A stretch of 64,000 nt of DNA from Mesostigma viride (Eukaryota; Streptophyta; Mesostigmatophyceae; Mesostigmatales; Mesostigmataceae), in contig RPFO01000231.1 of the NCBI GenBank assembly GCA_009746045.1, forward strand, positions 1,549,340 through 1,613,339, written 5' to 3'. The position numbers and the translations under genes were made by a program. This document shows positions 35,516 through 46,690 of this stretch, piece after piece (position 1 is the first letter of the stretch; every line of letters begins with the position of its first letter). The notes under the pieces were generated by a model. That model made no database searches, was not told the origin of the DNA, and saw only the letters and a list, made by a program, of their open reading frames with translations.

Positions 35516-36610
35516 GAATTAAGAGGCACTGTGCGCCAGCTTCTCGACATCGACAAGCGCCTCCACGACAACGCCATCACCATTGAGTGCCTGCAAAACA
35601 CCGCAGGCCTCACCGCCCAGGCGGTGAAGGACATTGCCGCCGACGATGCTCCTCCCACCCAGACCTGGCCGGACATGCTGAAGCACCACACCACCTCCAC
35701 CGCCTCCACCATCGCGGCAAAGCAACAAACGCTCGACCTCCGCGAGGATCCAGGCCGACCCCACCAAGCGCGCAGCCATATCGTCACGTCAAGCACTTCG
35801 ATCGACCAGCCGGCAGGTGAGGACTCCGAGTCTCTTGCAATAGTGTTTAAGCACGACATTCTTACCCACATGGCACTCACTGCATGGTGAGCTGCGGATG
35901 TCGGCTGTCCGCCTTCCCCGCGCGCGGGGTAAGGCTGGACCGGCTAGCTCCCCTGCTCCTCACCTTTGATTACATGGCGGATAAGCTATTGTTTCTTAAA
36001 TGCCGCAAGAAGCTCGCGGGGATTCCTACACGCTGGACGACGACTTGACCCTGGCACAGCAACAGCGGTGACATGAGCTATGGCCGACCTACCTCCAGCT
36101 CCGGCAGACCGCAGGGGGGAAACCGGTATACTGGAGGGGGGCGGTCATCATGCACGTCGACCACAAGCCCTGCATGGCAGGCGCCCCCTGACAGCCCAGC
36201 AACCCCAGTCTAGGGAATATATTGCAGTAGTGTAGATTAGTCAGGACTGTCAGGTTTAGCTTAGCACGTGGCCCCCGCCTATGCGCATGTGCGCCTATGA
36301 TGGGACTCCCCACGGATGATGCATTAAGAATTTAGCCAAGATTTGCCTATGCAGAGAGCTACTATCTGCTGAGAAGCCATGCTCTAGCCATTGTTTAGCC
36401 ATCATGATCTTCCACCCTATGTCCGCACCTTAGCTGCTGGAACACATATATAGTGGTGCAGACCTGTGCACCTTGCATGTGCACCCAGAGCAGGTGTAGT
36501 TTACACCCTACCCTTGCAGGAAGTAGCCGTCTGGAATGTCTTAAAAGCCATAGGCCCCTTCTCAGGGATATGTGCTACATGTACTCCCAACGGAGATATG
36601 TTCCAATTAA
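35516..36610 (+). mobile_element. Half-LINE copy 3, 3' part, plus orientation
   Basis: From 35,516 the plus strand encodes LLDIDKRLHDNAITIECLQN, GLTAQAVKDIAA and VFKHDILTHMALTAW, and then in other frames the RRxLWP-type block near 36,060. The 3' UTR is complete up to TCCCAACGGAGATATGTTCC at 36,587-36,606 and AATTAA. It joins the inverted arm at 35,515, so this locus is a rearranged element. Confidence 0.55.
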
Positions 36611-37304
36611 CGCTAAGAGTCACGTACTAGATGACCTAGACGGTGGGGCCGGAAACATCTTCCTTGATCAGGGCGTGTGTTCCGAGCCTAACTGGCCGAG
36701 AGTGTCTAGTGTTGAGCACCATTGCTGCGATCGCTCTCCCATCTTTACGAGGAAATACCCGCAAATGGAAAACCTCCGAAAAGGTCTAGCTAGTCAGTCA
36801 TTACGTTAGCCATGCCATGTTTCCAAACGTCCAAAAGAACTGCACACGGTGCAAAGGCAAAAATCGGAGAACATCACTTTCAAATGCGCAGTGTGAACCA
36901 AACAACCATGTATGCCAGAAATCATGATCATGTATACTGTTTCGACGAGACGGGGTTCTATGAACACCGTCTCTTTTCCATCTAAATGGACGAGTCGGTA
37001 ATTCGGATAGCACAGAGGCAGCCTTGACAGAATACCTTTGGTACGGATCCTCGCGATGTCCAGCCTTTGCTCTTTTATATTATTGCTATACATCCCTCCT
37101 CACCAGTAACGAATAGGGAGCCTGCTTCTAGGAGGTACTTCTAGGCAGTCATCACAAAGCTCCGCGAGGGTCACTTTGCCCCCCCCCAAAAGCCACCGTC
37201 CTCGTTAAACCTTGGACTTGATCTGCTACCCCTCACTCCATGCTCAAGTGACGCAGTCTATTAAGTGCGACAACTATGTGCAAAGTACATAGTTACTTAA
37301 TCCC
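36611..37304. other. Intergenic, downstream of cytochrome b561
   Basis: No coding signal. A degenerate LINE-A terminus (CTCAAGTGACGCAGTCTATTA) lies at about 37,241-37,262. Confidence 0.4.
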
Positions 37305-37819
37305 TCACTCCACCATGCGGTAAAAGCTGTCGTCCTCCAAGCGAGCGCGGTCGACGCGCGAGCCCAACAAGACGACCAGGAGCCCCATCCCGAACACACA
37401 GATGCCCAGCGCATTCGCCAGCATCGCGTGCGGCGACCACACGCCCACTGTGCCTCGCTCCAAGAACGTGACCTTCTCCAGGATCCCCATGACCGCGGTG
37501 GCCAGCGCCAGGATATACACAAACAGCCCCACGAACGTGTGCCACGGCAGCACGCGCGCGCGCAGCACGACGTCCGCCCGCGGGTTGAAGAACGTGAGCA
37601 GCCCCGAGAGCCACTGCAGTGCGAACAAGGTGAGCGTGACCACCCCGAACCACGAGTGGAGGCTGTAGAAGTTGGGGATGGGAGGCACGCTCTCGTTGTG
37701 GAAGCGGAGCGCCGCAATCACGCCCACGATCGCAAGGACTAATGCTACCAGCTGCACCGACAGGTGGGCAATCTTGCGGGCTTTCTTCGCGGCCGGCATG
37801 ACCTTGTACAGGATGATCG
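37305..37819 (-). CDS. Cytochrome b561 exon 3
   Basis: Acceptor CCCCCGCAG, entering in phase 1 so that G+CG completes an Ala codon. It encodes the remaining helices and three haem-ligand histidines, ending RMVE and TGA. Reading frames that run through the upstream intron to 38225 are not coding. Confidence 0.9.
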
Positions 37820-39814
37820 CTGCGGGGGGGGGGATTAGGGTTGTAAGGGGTGTAAAGGATACCAAGGAGTGCAAACATAAAGGAGAAGGTTCTGTAAGTC
37901 CCCCAACCACTCGAAAGACATTTGCATGACCTTGCACAGGATGGTCGCTGTGTGTGTGGGGGGGGGGAGGGCGGGGGGGAGGCTTATATGGGTGTATGCA
38001 AATAGGAAAAAGGGGTATGAATACGGCCAAAACAGTGAGGAACAAATAGCGTGACCTTGTACACATGATTGCTATTATTACTACTAATATAACTCTTGCA
38101 TAGACATGCTGCACGAGGTGCCAGGGGTATATTGGGCATGTAAAGAACGGGAGAAGAGGTAGGATAAGTACGGCAAAACAAGTACGAGAGGCCAGGCGTG
38201 GCCGTGCACAGTATAATTGCTGCACCAGAAAGTGCCTGCCCGACCCCCTTGGCAGGGCCGGATAAGGATTGTGACGGTCACAAGAAGTATATGGGGTGGA
38301 AGGGGTTACAAGGCGCTAGGGGTGCAAGGGATGTCTGCGGGTGTACGCAGCCGGCATGACCTTGCGCGGGCCGCAATGGTCGCTGCCACAAACGAGGGGT
38401 AGGAAGGACAGTGTAAGGGATGCAAGCGGTGTACACAACCTCGGGTGGAAGTCCAGGGCTTGGGTGAGACAGAGCGGCACAATGATCTATGTATCTAGAA
38501 GTTTGAAAACTATGAGAAGTTTGATATATTCATGAAGAAGTTTGGGTTCCAACAGCTAGCATGGCTGTCGAAGAGGATGGTGAAACCTGCGTTGTGGGAA
38601 TGTTTATGCATGTGGCAAGCGTAGCTGCATGCGCGCCGTGCAGTGTACTTGCATGGAAGAAGACTTGGCCGACACGCGACGAGAAATACAGTACTAGGTA
38701 CTAGTATTGTATTCGTATACTAATATTATAGAGACATAACAACACCACGACAGTGACAACGGATGTCATGGGGTCAGGCAAACGATACGGCAGCAAATGA
38801 TGCAGCAGCAACACTAAAGCAAAGGACACTCGTGGACGCCGAAAATCGGCACCACCAAAAAATGGCATGGCAACCGTCCTGGCCAAACTACCCACGTGGC
38901 CCCACATTGCAACCAGTGCATGTTAGTTTCTGTCCTGTGCTGGAGCCCATGACCCAGGCAGTTCAGGGATGGCGACATCTCAAAAGATTTTGCCTCTAGG
39001 CACGGTTTCACACATCTACCAATGCAATGGTTTGACATGTCCGAGAATGCAAATGGTCTGACACGTGCCTGGAAGGGCATGCCTAGGTGAGATGGGACGG
39101 GAATAGAAATCCGCCAGATGGGACATGCAATAGGGGTTCTCTGCCTCTCCCTGACATTGTGTCATGAGAGTGGCACGAGAGCTCCGCAAGGCAACTGCGT
39201 TTGGCTTGGATTGCAATTATATATACCAGTGTTCATGGAATGAACCACGAAATTCAATTATATATACCACTATCCCCTGGACAAAAACAAGCGCAGCCAT
39301 CCGAGGTACCTAAAAATGAATTGGCGCGTACCTTCGCTGAACAGGATGACGTAGAGCACCATGAGGATCGGGTGCCACTGCAGTCACCGAAGATTTAAGA
39401 TGGACGCAAGGGGTAATTGTGTCGTCAGCTGTCAAGTGGCCGGTAAAGCAATTCTCGAAACGTTTACGCACGCAAAAGTCGACATTTTTTAAAGGGTCGA
39501 TGAACTTGTCCTTGTAGGCTTGACAAAGCATTTACAACAGAGGAAGCATTTCTCTTACGTACGTTGAATATTTGAGCTTTCTTCTCGCTCTCCCAAGCAA
39601 CTCCGCCAAGGAAGTAGATACTCCATATCATCGACAGAATCAAGCTGAGCAATGCGACGACATTCACTGCTAGGCAGAAAAAAGCTGCCTCCAAATGCGC
39701 GCTCGACATTCCTTTTTTCCTCCTTTCCGGCTGCTTCTGGTCGAAGTCTTTGTTCACGTCTCCTTGCGAGGCGCCCGGATGTCTATGCGTTGGCAAAATA
39801 GAATGCGCAGTCAT
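37305..39814 (-). CDS. Cytochrome b561 family transmembrane ferric/ascorbate reductase
   Basis: Three exons on the minus strand (39563-39814, 39332-39377, 37305-37819) join in phase to 271 codons including TGA at 37305-37307, a 270-residue protein. Helices: TM1 at about residues 45-70, then WHPILMVLYVILFSEAIILY, IAHLSVQLVALVLAIVG, FYSLHSWFGVVTLTLFALQW, WHTFVGLFVYILALATAVMG and a last helix around ANALGICVFGMGLLVVLLG. Four histidines (about 86, 118, 154, 193) match the two haem-b ligand pairs of the family. Such proteins pass electrons from cytosolic ascorbate across the vacuolar, plasma or other endomembrane to ferric iron or monodehydroascorbate. The N-terminal 40 residues are polar. The intron before exon 3 carries echoes of the exon start. 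Confidence 0.9.
37820..38440 (-). repeat. Tandem echoes of cytochrome b561 exon-3 start
   Basis: Degenerate copies of the sequence around the exon-3 acceptor (plus strand GGCATGACCTTGTACAGGAT followed by GATCGCTG) occur at about 37,924-37,952, 38,050-38,074, 38,198-38,224 and 38,350-38,388. Spacing is 125-150 bases and the flanking intron sequence is also similar. Confidence 0.8.
39332..39377 (-). CDS. Cytochrome b561 exon 2 (46-nt micro-exon)
   Basis: Acceptor GACTGCAG, donor GTACGC. It encodes WHPILMVLYVILFSE plus one base, and carries the first haem-ligand histidine. Skipping it would both remove that ligand and break the frame. Confidence 0.85.
39563..39814 (-). CDS. Cytochrome b561 exon 1
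   Basis: ATG at 39812-39814, 84 codons, donor GTACGT (phase 0). It encodes a polar N-terminus and TM1 ending in FLGGVAWESEKKAQIFN. Confidence 0.85.
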
Positions 39815-40860
39815 ATATCTACTTGGGGTGTTTGGAGGGTTTAAGTTGTTTCAGACGCACATCTCGTACAAATGCACGTATTGCGACCCTCACAACATTA
39901 GCAGTGCGTGAGATTCAGTGGTCAGCAACCGGATGCGAAAAGTAACTCCATTCTACCCATGTATTGCCAATGAGCTCAGACGCTCGGGGGGAATGAAAAC
40001 ACAGGTGTATCAGCTAATGATACCAATCAAGGTCTTTTTCTGGTACCGCTTTCCCACTCGGCTCAATTATAGGTCAGCTGTCGTTGCCCAAAGCTGAATA
40101 TCGATTTAGAGTAGACAAGACTTTGATCGCGGAAAATGCTCGCACGTTGCGGAGCTTCGTCGTTGCCAACTTGCCATGCCATAAATCAGACGAAGCGGGG
40201 TGATGTCAGCAACTCAGCATTGGATACTGGTCAAGCTCCAGTACATCGTATATTCTAGCCGGACAGGGGTGCGTGGCCAGGCGGAAAGGTGATGTCCATG
40301 CCCATCATCTAATGTTACTATGCCGACTGATCCACGAATCCACGGCCAGGGCCAGGACCGTAGGGACGCGGCAGCAATGGCTAGTCAGTCAGTCAGTCGA
40401 ATCCCACGCGTCATGCACTAACTAGTAAAGCCTATCAATCCATGTAAACAGCACTGGCATCCTGTGGCGGATGTAGCAAAGCCTATTTCCCTGTAGTAAG
40501 CCTATTTTCCGTATGAGGCCACTAAAGACTCTGCTGCCCATGTGCGGCGTGGGATACAACTTAGCCTATTCCCAAATACCCAGTAGCGGAGTAGGCCCAT
40601 CTCTAATGAATAGCGGCTTACTTTTTCCTCATACTGTGAGCTAAAGGAGCGACCGACGTCGGCCTTGATTCAGTACCGGCTACTAGGCGGCCGAGTAACC
40701 AGTTGCCGCACCCCAAGCTTCACTCAAATCATTAGTTGAAGCATATGGGTGAAAATATTGGGCGGCCGGCATATGGGTGTTTACTTGTATTCCTCACGGT
40801 GACCGGCTTACGCGTTAGTCACCTGAGTCGCTTCCCTGGTCACATACGGCTCCCTTCTAA
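39815..40860. other. Intergenic, 5' flank of cytochrome b561
   Basis: Likely contains the promoter of the minus-strand cytochrome b561 gene. I see no clear TATA box and no gene. (AGTC)4 at 40,382-40,398 is a short tandem repeat. Confidence 0.35.
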
Positions 40861-43385
40861 AAATTAAATTAAATTAAATTAAATTATAACATGACTCCGT
40901 TGGGAGATCATGTAGCACATGTTCCCGGCCGGCCGTGGATGGATGGGGGGGGGACAAAGCCGCGAAACCGAACTAATCTAACTCTAAGCTAATCTAATCT
41001 AGAAAACCCTACCTATTCTACTCAGCAAAGCGCCCCTTCCGCTTGGGGGGAGGGGGCTTGCCCACAGGGGCTGGCGTATGAGCCTGGACAATGGTCTTCC
41101 ACCTCTTCTTGTCCTGAATAGCAGTCCAAGCAAGAGAGAGGGAGTGAATGCATGTTCAAACTGCGCTGGGACCACTAGGTCAGCCATCAACTGCTGTGGA
41201 AAGGTCATGACATGTTTGCCTACCTTCTTTGGAATGTCCTTGGGGCCAGGCCAGGTCAGGATATGCCGCCTTGGCTGGCCAAGCCGCTGGGGGCCGGCCA
41301 GACCGAGGGCGGTGTCTACCTGGCTGGTGCGAGCAAGATGTCCTACGAATGCTATCCTACGCTGTCTAATCTCGTCCGAAATGCGAGGCATGCCCTGGTA
41401 CAAAGATTCTAAAGACCGATGCGTGGAAAACCCTACATTCAGGGCCTGACGGAGCATCCGAGTTACCGTGCCGTTTAGCTTGGCCGCCAACGTGTCCGTG
41501 CATGAGCGTCCATGCCTCGGCGCCATACGTGAGCACCGTGAGGACTAGGACCTTCTTGAGGAGCATGCGCTTGCGGTGCTCGCCGAGGACCTTTGAGTGC
41601 CAGTAGGTTTTGAGCGAACGATGCCGAGCCCAGGCCAGGCCGATGCGGGTGTCCACATCGGCGGCGGTGTCAGGAAGCATGCTCCCCAGCAGTTTAAAGC
41701 GATCACGAAACGGGACCTCCGTCCCGTCTAGCAGCCGTGGTAGCGGCGGGCTACTGGAAGCCCCAATCACCATAGCCTCAGTTTTGACACTAATCTCCAA
41801 CCCCATCGCCCTCGACTCCAAGCCCAGACAGTCCAGCCAGGTCTGAATGTGCTCGGGGCGCGCGATGAGGGTGGTGTCGTCCGCATAAATCAGGTCGGCC
41901 AGGGCTTAGCCAGTGCTAACCCCGCCATGCTCGCGCTCGTTAAGGATGTCCAAGCCAGGCTCGAACCCCTTAAGTGCAGTAAAGCGCGCACGTGCCCGGC
42001 GCATGACGTGATCCACGACAATAATGAACAGATATGGGAACAGCTAGGACACAACCTTGCCACACCCCGTGGTGAAGGGGGAATGGTGGGGTGGTGCCTT
42101 CCGCAGTCCGCACTACTGCCTGTGAGCCCTCGTACAGTCGACGAATGGCAGCTTAATAAACGTTGGTGGTACCCGATCCAGAGCTAGGATGGCCCAAAGA
42201 GCCTCCCAGAGGACCGTGTCAAAGGCCTTGATATAGTCAACAAAAATGAAGACTAGCGGCAAACTGTCAGGGCAAAGGCGACGCACCTCCTCCATCAACC
42301 GGCGCGCGACAAACACAGCCATGACAGTGTTACGACCACGACGGAAACCCATCTGAGACTCACCCAGGTGTGGGTCCAGCGCGGCGAGGAGCCGGTGCAG
42401 CATCATGCGCATGAAGACCTTCAGCGCGGCGCTCTGGAGGCATGCAGACACCCCGATAGTTACCGGGGTCATGCAGCAGCAGAGCCCTTCTTGTACAGCA
42501 TGACTCGGATGGCCGTCTGCCACTCAGCAGGCGGAGGCTCATAAGAGAGCAGGACACGGTTGCAGAACGCCAGCAGAAGCTCCCTCACCGCAAGGTCAGG
42601 GGTCTTCAGCAGCTCAGCAGAAAGGTGGTCGGCACCGACCACCGCATCGTACCGCAGGCGAGCAAGGGCGCCGTCCAATTCCTTCAAAGTGAAGGGGTGG
42701 ACGGCGCGTTGGTGGCAAGGCAGCCCTTCTGCAAGGCGGGGACCTGGTAGTCCGCGGCCGAGGAGGGGGGCGCAGGCGGCGCGGCGGGGGTCCGGCAACA
42801 CCAAGACGGGCGGCTGTCTCGGCCGGGTGAAGCGGCGGGGGAGGGGCGCGAGCCCCACCTGTCAAGGAAACATTGTGGGCCAACCAGCGGTCAAGGCTGA
42901 CCGGCGCCGTGCCGTCCCCCGTGTGCTCCACCGGGGTGCGCTGCCGCCGGCCGCTGAGCCGGTCGAGGTGGTACCACATGTCCTAATTGTCCTTGCCCTG
43001 GTCGCGGGCTTGGCAGGCCTTGGCATCTGCGATGCACTGGGCCGCCTCTGCGTCCTGAGCATGTGCGTAGGCCTCCCCAAGGGCGGCCGTGAGCACCGGT
43101 TTCAGCAATGGGTCCCGGTTACGCTTGAGGCGGTGCCGGCCGGCCAAGACCTTGGGGTCCTGGCGGTAGAGCGGGCCGGGGCGGCGGCGGGGCATGACCG
43201 GCAGGTGCCGGGCTGCCAGCAGCGGGGCGCGGGCCGCAAAGCCCGCAAAAATGGCGGCGTTGGGGGCACCCTTGTCCAGCTCATCGACGTCCGCCCGGGC
43301 GTCCCTTCTAAACATATCACCTATTATCACACTACACATATTGGGTAACCAGCCGCTGGTCGATACGTGGTACCCCTTCACCTAA
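40861..43385 (-). mobile_element. 5'-truncated LINE (LINE-C)
   Basis: Minus orientation. The tail is (TTTAA)n at 40,861-40,887, followed (plus reading) by CATGACTCCGTTGGGAG, the same 3' end as the ORF1-only elements. Coding runs from about 43,380 (linker between endonuclease and RT) to 41,000. The endonuclease and ORF1 are missing. Confidence 0.8.
40999..43381 (-). pseudogene. LINE-C ORF2 fragment (linker and reverse transcriptase)
   Basis: Minus-strand pieces in order: 42983-43381 (linker, Arg/Ala-rich), 42469-42858 (RT fingers: FTLKELDGALARLRYDAVVG), 42113-42523 (GFRRGRNTVMAVFVARR, DYIKAFDTVLW), about 41,850-41,940 (DLIYADDTT reading from the minus strand), 41366-41821 (palm/thumb, TYGAEAWTL) and 40999-41526 (GHLARTSQVDT, RRHILTWPGPKD). 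At least four frameshifts are present. The region with the GVWQGCVLS motif (about 41,950-42,110) is partly deleted or scrambled. Confidence 0.75.
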
Positions 43386-43546
43386 CGATATTCCCATTGG
43401 TTAATAAAAATACCCCATTTACCCGGAAATATTGGGCGGCCGGCTGGACGGCTGGGCCGGCCCGGGCCGGGCAGCGCCCGGCTGGGCCGCCCCGGCTATA
43501 TAATTCATGAGCACATTTTAGCGATCATGGTGAATTACTCCAGAAC

Positions 43547-43734
43547 AAGTCTGTGGGGGCTCCGCGTGTGACCGCGTATGGCATTCATAGCGATTCGGGC
43601 TGAGGTGCCCACACCCCTGTAACTAGGACCTACATAGCTTACACCATCCATTCCATCCCATGTTCCCCTCCCACTGAGGACTTATGCTCACGTGACGCAG
43701 TCACGTGTCTATTAATAATTAATTAATTAATTAC
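43547..43734 (+). mobile_element. LINE-A 3' fragment with 11-bp target duplication
   Basis: A 188-base copy of the end of ORF2 and the 3' UTR, with the hairpin at 43,689-43,707 and a TTAA tail. TACTCCAGAAC flanks it at 43,536-43,546 and 43,735-43,745. Confidence 0.75.
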
Positions 43735-43750
43735 TACTCCAGAACTATAA

Positions 43751-44490
43751 GTGGCGTGGGCGCACCTCCATGACCACCGCCGCTGGTGGAGCCACCCCGC
43801 CCTATACCCCGGATTGCATGTCAAGCGTGACCTCTTCAAGGTCGTCATTCTGACGATCCTGACCTACGGCGCCGAGACCTGGACACTGACGCAGGAGCTG
43901 GAGCAACGACTCGACGACACCGTCACCAAGATGATGCGCAAGGCCCTTAACATCCCCTTTGGTTTGCACATTAGTAATGAGGATTTGTACGCTGATTTGC
44001 CCTATTAATTAATTAGAAACATAACTCCGTTGGGAGTATATGTAGCACATATAGCCCAGAGAAGGGGCAAATGGCCTATCATACATTCTAAGCTACTTCC
44101 TGCAAGGGTGGGAATGTAAGCGACCCTTGCTCTAGGTGCACCAGGGCACTTGCAGCCCCATGATCTTCAAGCTATGCCCAGCGAAGGGGGAGCCTGTCAT
44201 GGGGGGGAAGATTTGCCCTATGTTTCCCACATTATTAGGCACAGGCGCCTGGGCCTAGCCGGGCACCTGGCCCGCACAGACAGACAGGTAGATACATCAG
44301 ATAGACTAGCTCGCACCAAGCCCGCCCAGCCTGGGCGATATGTCCTCACCTGGCGTGCCCCCGGCCGCGCGCGGCAGGGCCGCCACCCGTGGACTTTTCG
44401 TGATAGACTCGGCATGGACATGTGCTACACTAGACGTGACGGGCTCACACCCGGACAGCCTCCTGGTTTGTCTGTAATATGGAGGCAGAT
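43751..44490 (+). mobile_element. LINE-A fragment interrupted by a half-LINE insertion
   Basis: It encodes ORF2 C-terminal sequence (WAHLHDHRRWWSHP through LYADLPY) up to 44,005. It resumes at 44,210 with DLPYVSHIIRHRRLGLAGHL and stops at GGAGGCAGAT (44,488), where it fuses to another LINE-A copy. The interrupting element is listed separately. Confidence 0.7.
44006..44209 (-). mobile_element. Half-LINE 3' fragment nested in LINE-A, 12-bp target duplication
   Basis: The TTAATTAATT tail at the left is followed by the CTCCGTTGGGAG stem-loop and the shared 3' UTR, in minus orientation. The host sequence GATTTGCCCTAT is duplicated at 43,994-44,005 and 44,210-44,221. This shows that an ORF1-only element was mobilised after the LINE-A copy arrived. 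Confidence 0.8.
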
Positions 44491-45570
44491 TATGTTATGC
44501 GCCAGGCACGTGCTCGCTTTGCATGCTAGCATTGCAGGCCGTGCCCCTGGCCTAGCGATCACGAACGAGCTTGGGGAAGGGGGGCCCGGTCGACGTATAA
44601 CAAGCAGAATTTGCTAGCTGACCTCATTTATGCCGACGACATCACGCTCACCGAGAAGCCGGAGCCTGCCCAACTTTGGCTGGACTGCCTGGCGCTCGAG
44701 GCTCGGGCGGTAGGTCTAGAAATCAGCCCCAAAACGGAGGCCCTGGCCCTCGGCATGGCAGGGCCCCCACCCGCACTCCGCCTCTTAGACAACACCGAGG
44801 TCAACTACCCTCCTTCAGGCCGCTTCAAGCTGCTCGGCAGTTGGCTTCCCGACTGCGAGAACGACATGACGACACGGATCGGCATGGCGTGGGCGCACCT
44901 CCATGTCCACCGCCGCTGGTGGAGCCACCCCGCCCTACCCCGGATCGTCAAGCGTGACCTCTTCAAGGTCGTCATTCTGACGATCCTGACCTACGGCGCC
45001 GAGACCTGGACACTGACGCAGGAGCTGGAGCAACGACTCGACGGCACCGTCACCAAGATGATGCGCAAGGCCCTTAACATCCCCTTTGGTTTGCACATTA
45101 GTAATGAGGATTTGTACGCTGATTTGCCCTATGTTTCCCACATTATTAGGCACAGGCGCCTGGGCCTAGCCAGACACCTGGCCCGCACAGACAGACAGGT
45201 AGATACATCAGATAGACTAGCTGGCACCAAGCCCGCCCAGCCTGGGCGATATGTCCTCATGCCTGGCGTGCCCCAGGCCGCGCGCGGCAGGGCCGCCACC
45301 GGCCCGTGGACTTATCGTGATTGACTCGGCATGGACATGTGCTACACTAGACGTGACGGGCTCACACCCGGGCAGCCTCTGGTTTGTCTGTAATATGGAG
45401 GCAGATGGTGCGCAAGGATAGATGGCAAGTAGTGATGAAGGAAACCACCCCCAAGTCTGAAGTCTGTGGGGGCTCCGCGTGTGACCGCGTATGGCATTCA
45501 TAGCGATTCGGGCCGCGGTGCCCACACCCCTGTAACTAGGACCTAGTAGATAGCTTACACCATCCATTCC
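44488..45570 (+). mobile_element. 5'-truncated LINE-A copy
   Basis: It starts at the RT motif around YVMRQARARFA and runs through IYADDITLTEKPEP to the ORF2 end and GTAACTAGGACCTAG. It is highly similar to 6,630-7,680. The longest frame is 44,611-45,324, broken near 45,255 by small insertions. No tail or duplication is preserved at its left edge. Confidence 0.8.
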
Positions 45571-45815
45571 ATTCGCTAATTGTTATGCCACGCTTACATG
45601 GGTCTTATTGCACCCACAGTTTGCCGGATCGTTAGCCTGTCCTTTTATTTAGCTAGCGCGCCCGATTGCAGCTGTGGCATGCCTTTGGCATGAAGGAGAC
45701 TGGGGGTCTCTGCCCTTTCTCCTGTAGTGCACACACAGGGATTAAAAGCACTTCAGTGCTCCGTGACTCCCCAACGTACGGGAGCACGTGTTTAATTAAT
45801 TAATTAATTAATCCA
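45571..45815 (+). mobile_element. LINE-B-type 3' UTR fragment
   Basis: It ends in GTGCTCCGTGACTCCCCAAC and a TTAATT tail, as at 9,300-9,353. No coding sequence. Confidence 0.5.
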
Positions 45816-46200
45816 TTCCATCCCATGTTCCCCTCCCACTGAGGACTTATGCTCACGTGACGCAGTCACGTGTCTATTAATTAATTAATGGAGGCAGATG
45901 GTACGCAAGGATAGATGGCAAGTAGTGATGAAGGAGACCACCCCCAAGTCTGTGGGGGCTCCGCGTGTGACCGCGTATGGCATTCATAGCGATTCGGGCC
46001 GCCGCGGTGCCCACACCCCTGTAACTAGGACCTAGATTATTAATTAATTAATTAATAATCTAGTGTAACTAGATCTAATGTAACTAGGACCTAGATAGCT
46101 TACACCATCCATTCCATCCTATGTTCCCCTCCAACTGAGGACTTATGCTCACGTGACCCAGTCACGTGTCTATTAATTAATTAATTAATTAATTATAAGT
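45812..46200 (+). mobile_element. Three serial LINE-A 3' termini
   Basis: Hairpins at 45,854-45,872 and 46,150-46,168 (the latter with CCC in place of CGC), each with a TTAA tail. Between them is a fragment 45,890-46,038 from GGAGGCAGATGG to GTAACTAGGACCTAG. They appear to have landed in, or been copied from, each other's tails. Confidence 0.65.
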
Positions 46201-46261
46201 GCTGTAAGTAATTAATAAGTAATGTAGATAGTAATGTCAAAGAACTACAAGTAATAGTAAT

Positions 46262-46690
46262 GTGCCAATTAATTAATTAACACGTAAAACAGCGTGACTT
46301 GAGCATAACTGAGTCCTCAGTACAGTCGAAGGGGATGGGATCCATGGGATGGGATGGGAGGGATGGAGCTAGCTAGCTAAGACCTAGTTACGGGGTTGCA
46401 CGGGCACCACGGCCCGAATCACTGTGAATGCCATACTTGGCCACACGCGGAGCCCCCACTGACTTGGGGGTGGTCTCTTTCATGAAGTGAGACAACTATG
46501 CCTGGACGCATGCATGGCGATCCAACGTGCCGCGTGGAGGGACTAGGGTAGTTGTCAGAGAGGAAAGAAGGGAAGGCAGGTAGTCTCTTTCATGACTACC
46601 TGCGCCACCCAGCCTTGCGAACCATCTGCCTCCAGATGACAGACATGCCAGGGGGCTGCCCTGGCGTGAGCCCATTGCGACGTGGGTAAC
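46262..46690 (-). mobile_element. Degenerate LINE-A 3' end
   Basis: Minus orientation: TTAATT tail at 46,264, a decayed hairpin, then 3' UTR and ORF2 C-terminus up to about 46,690. An insertion or duplication around 46,490-46,585 repeats the 'GTAGTCTCTTTCATGA' context. Confidence 0.6.

Noticed and set aside
37305-37878. Arg/Ser- and His-rich alternative frames over cytochrome b561 exon 3
   Set aside because: Shadows of the conserved b561 frame.
38000-38225. N-terminal extension of the cytochrome b561 frame to 38,225
   Set aside because: The upstream part is intron: exon 1 and the micro-exon at 39.3-39.8 kb supply the missing helix and haem histidine in phase.
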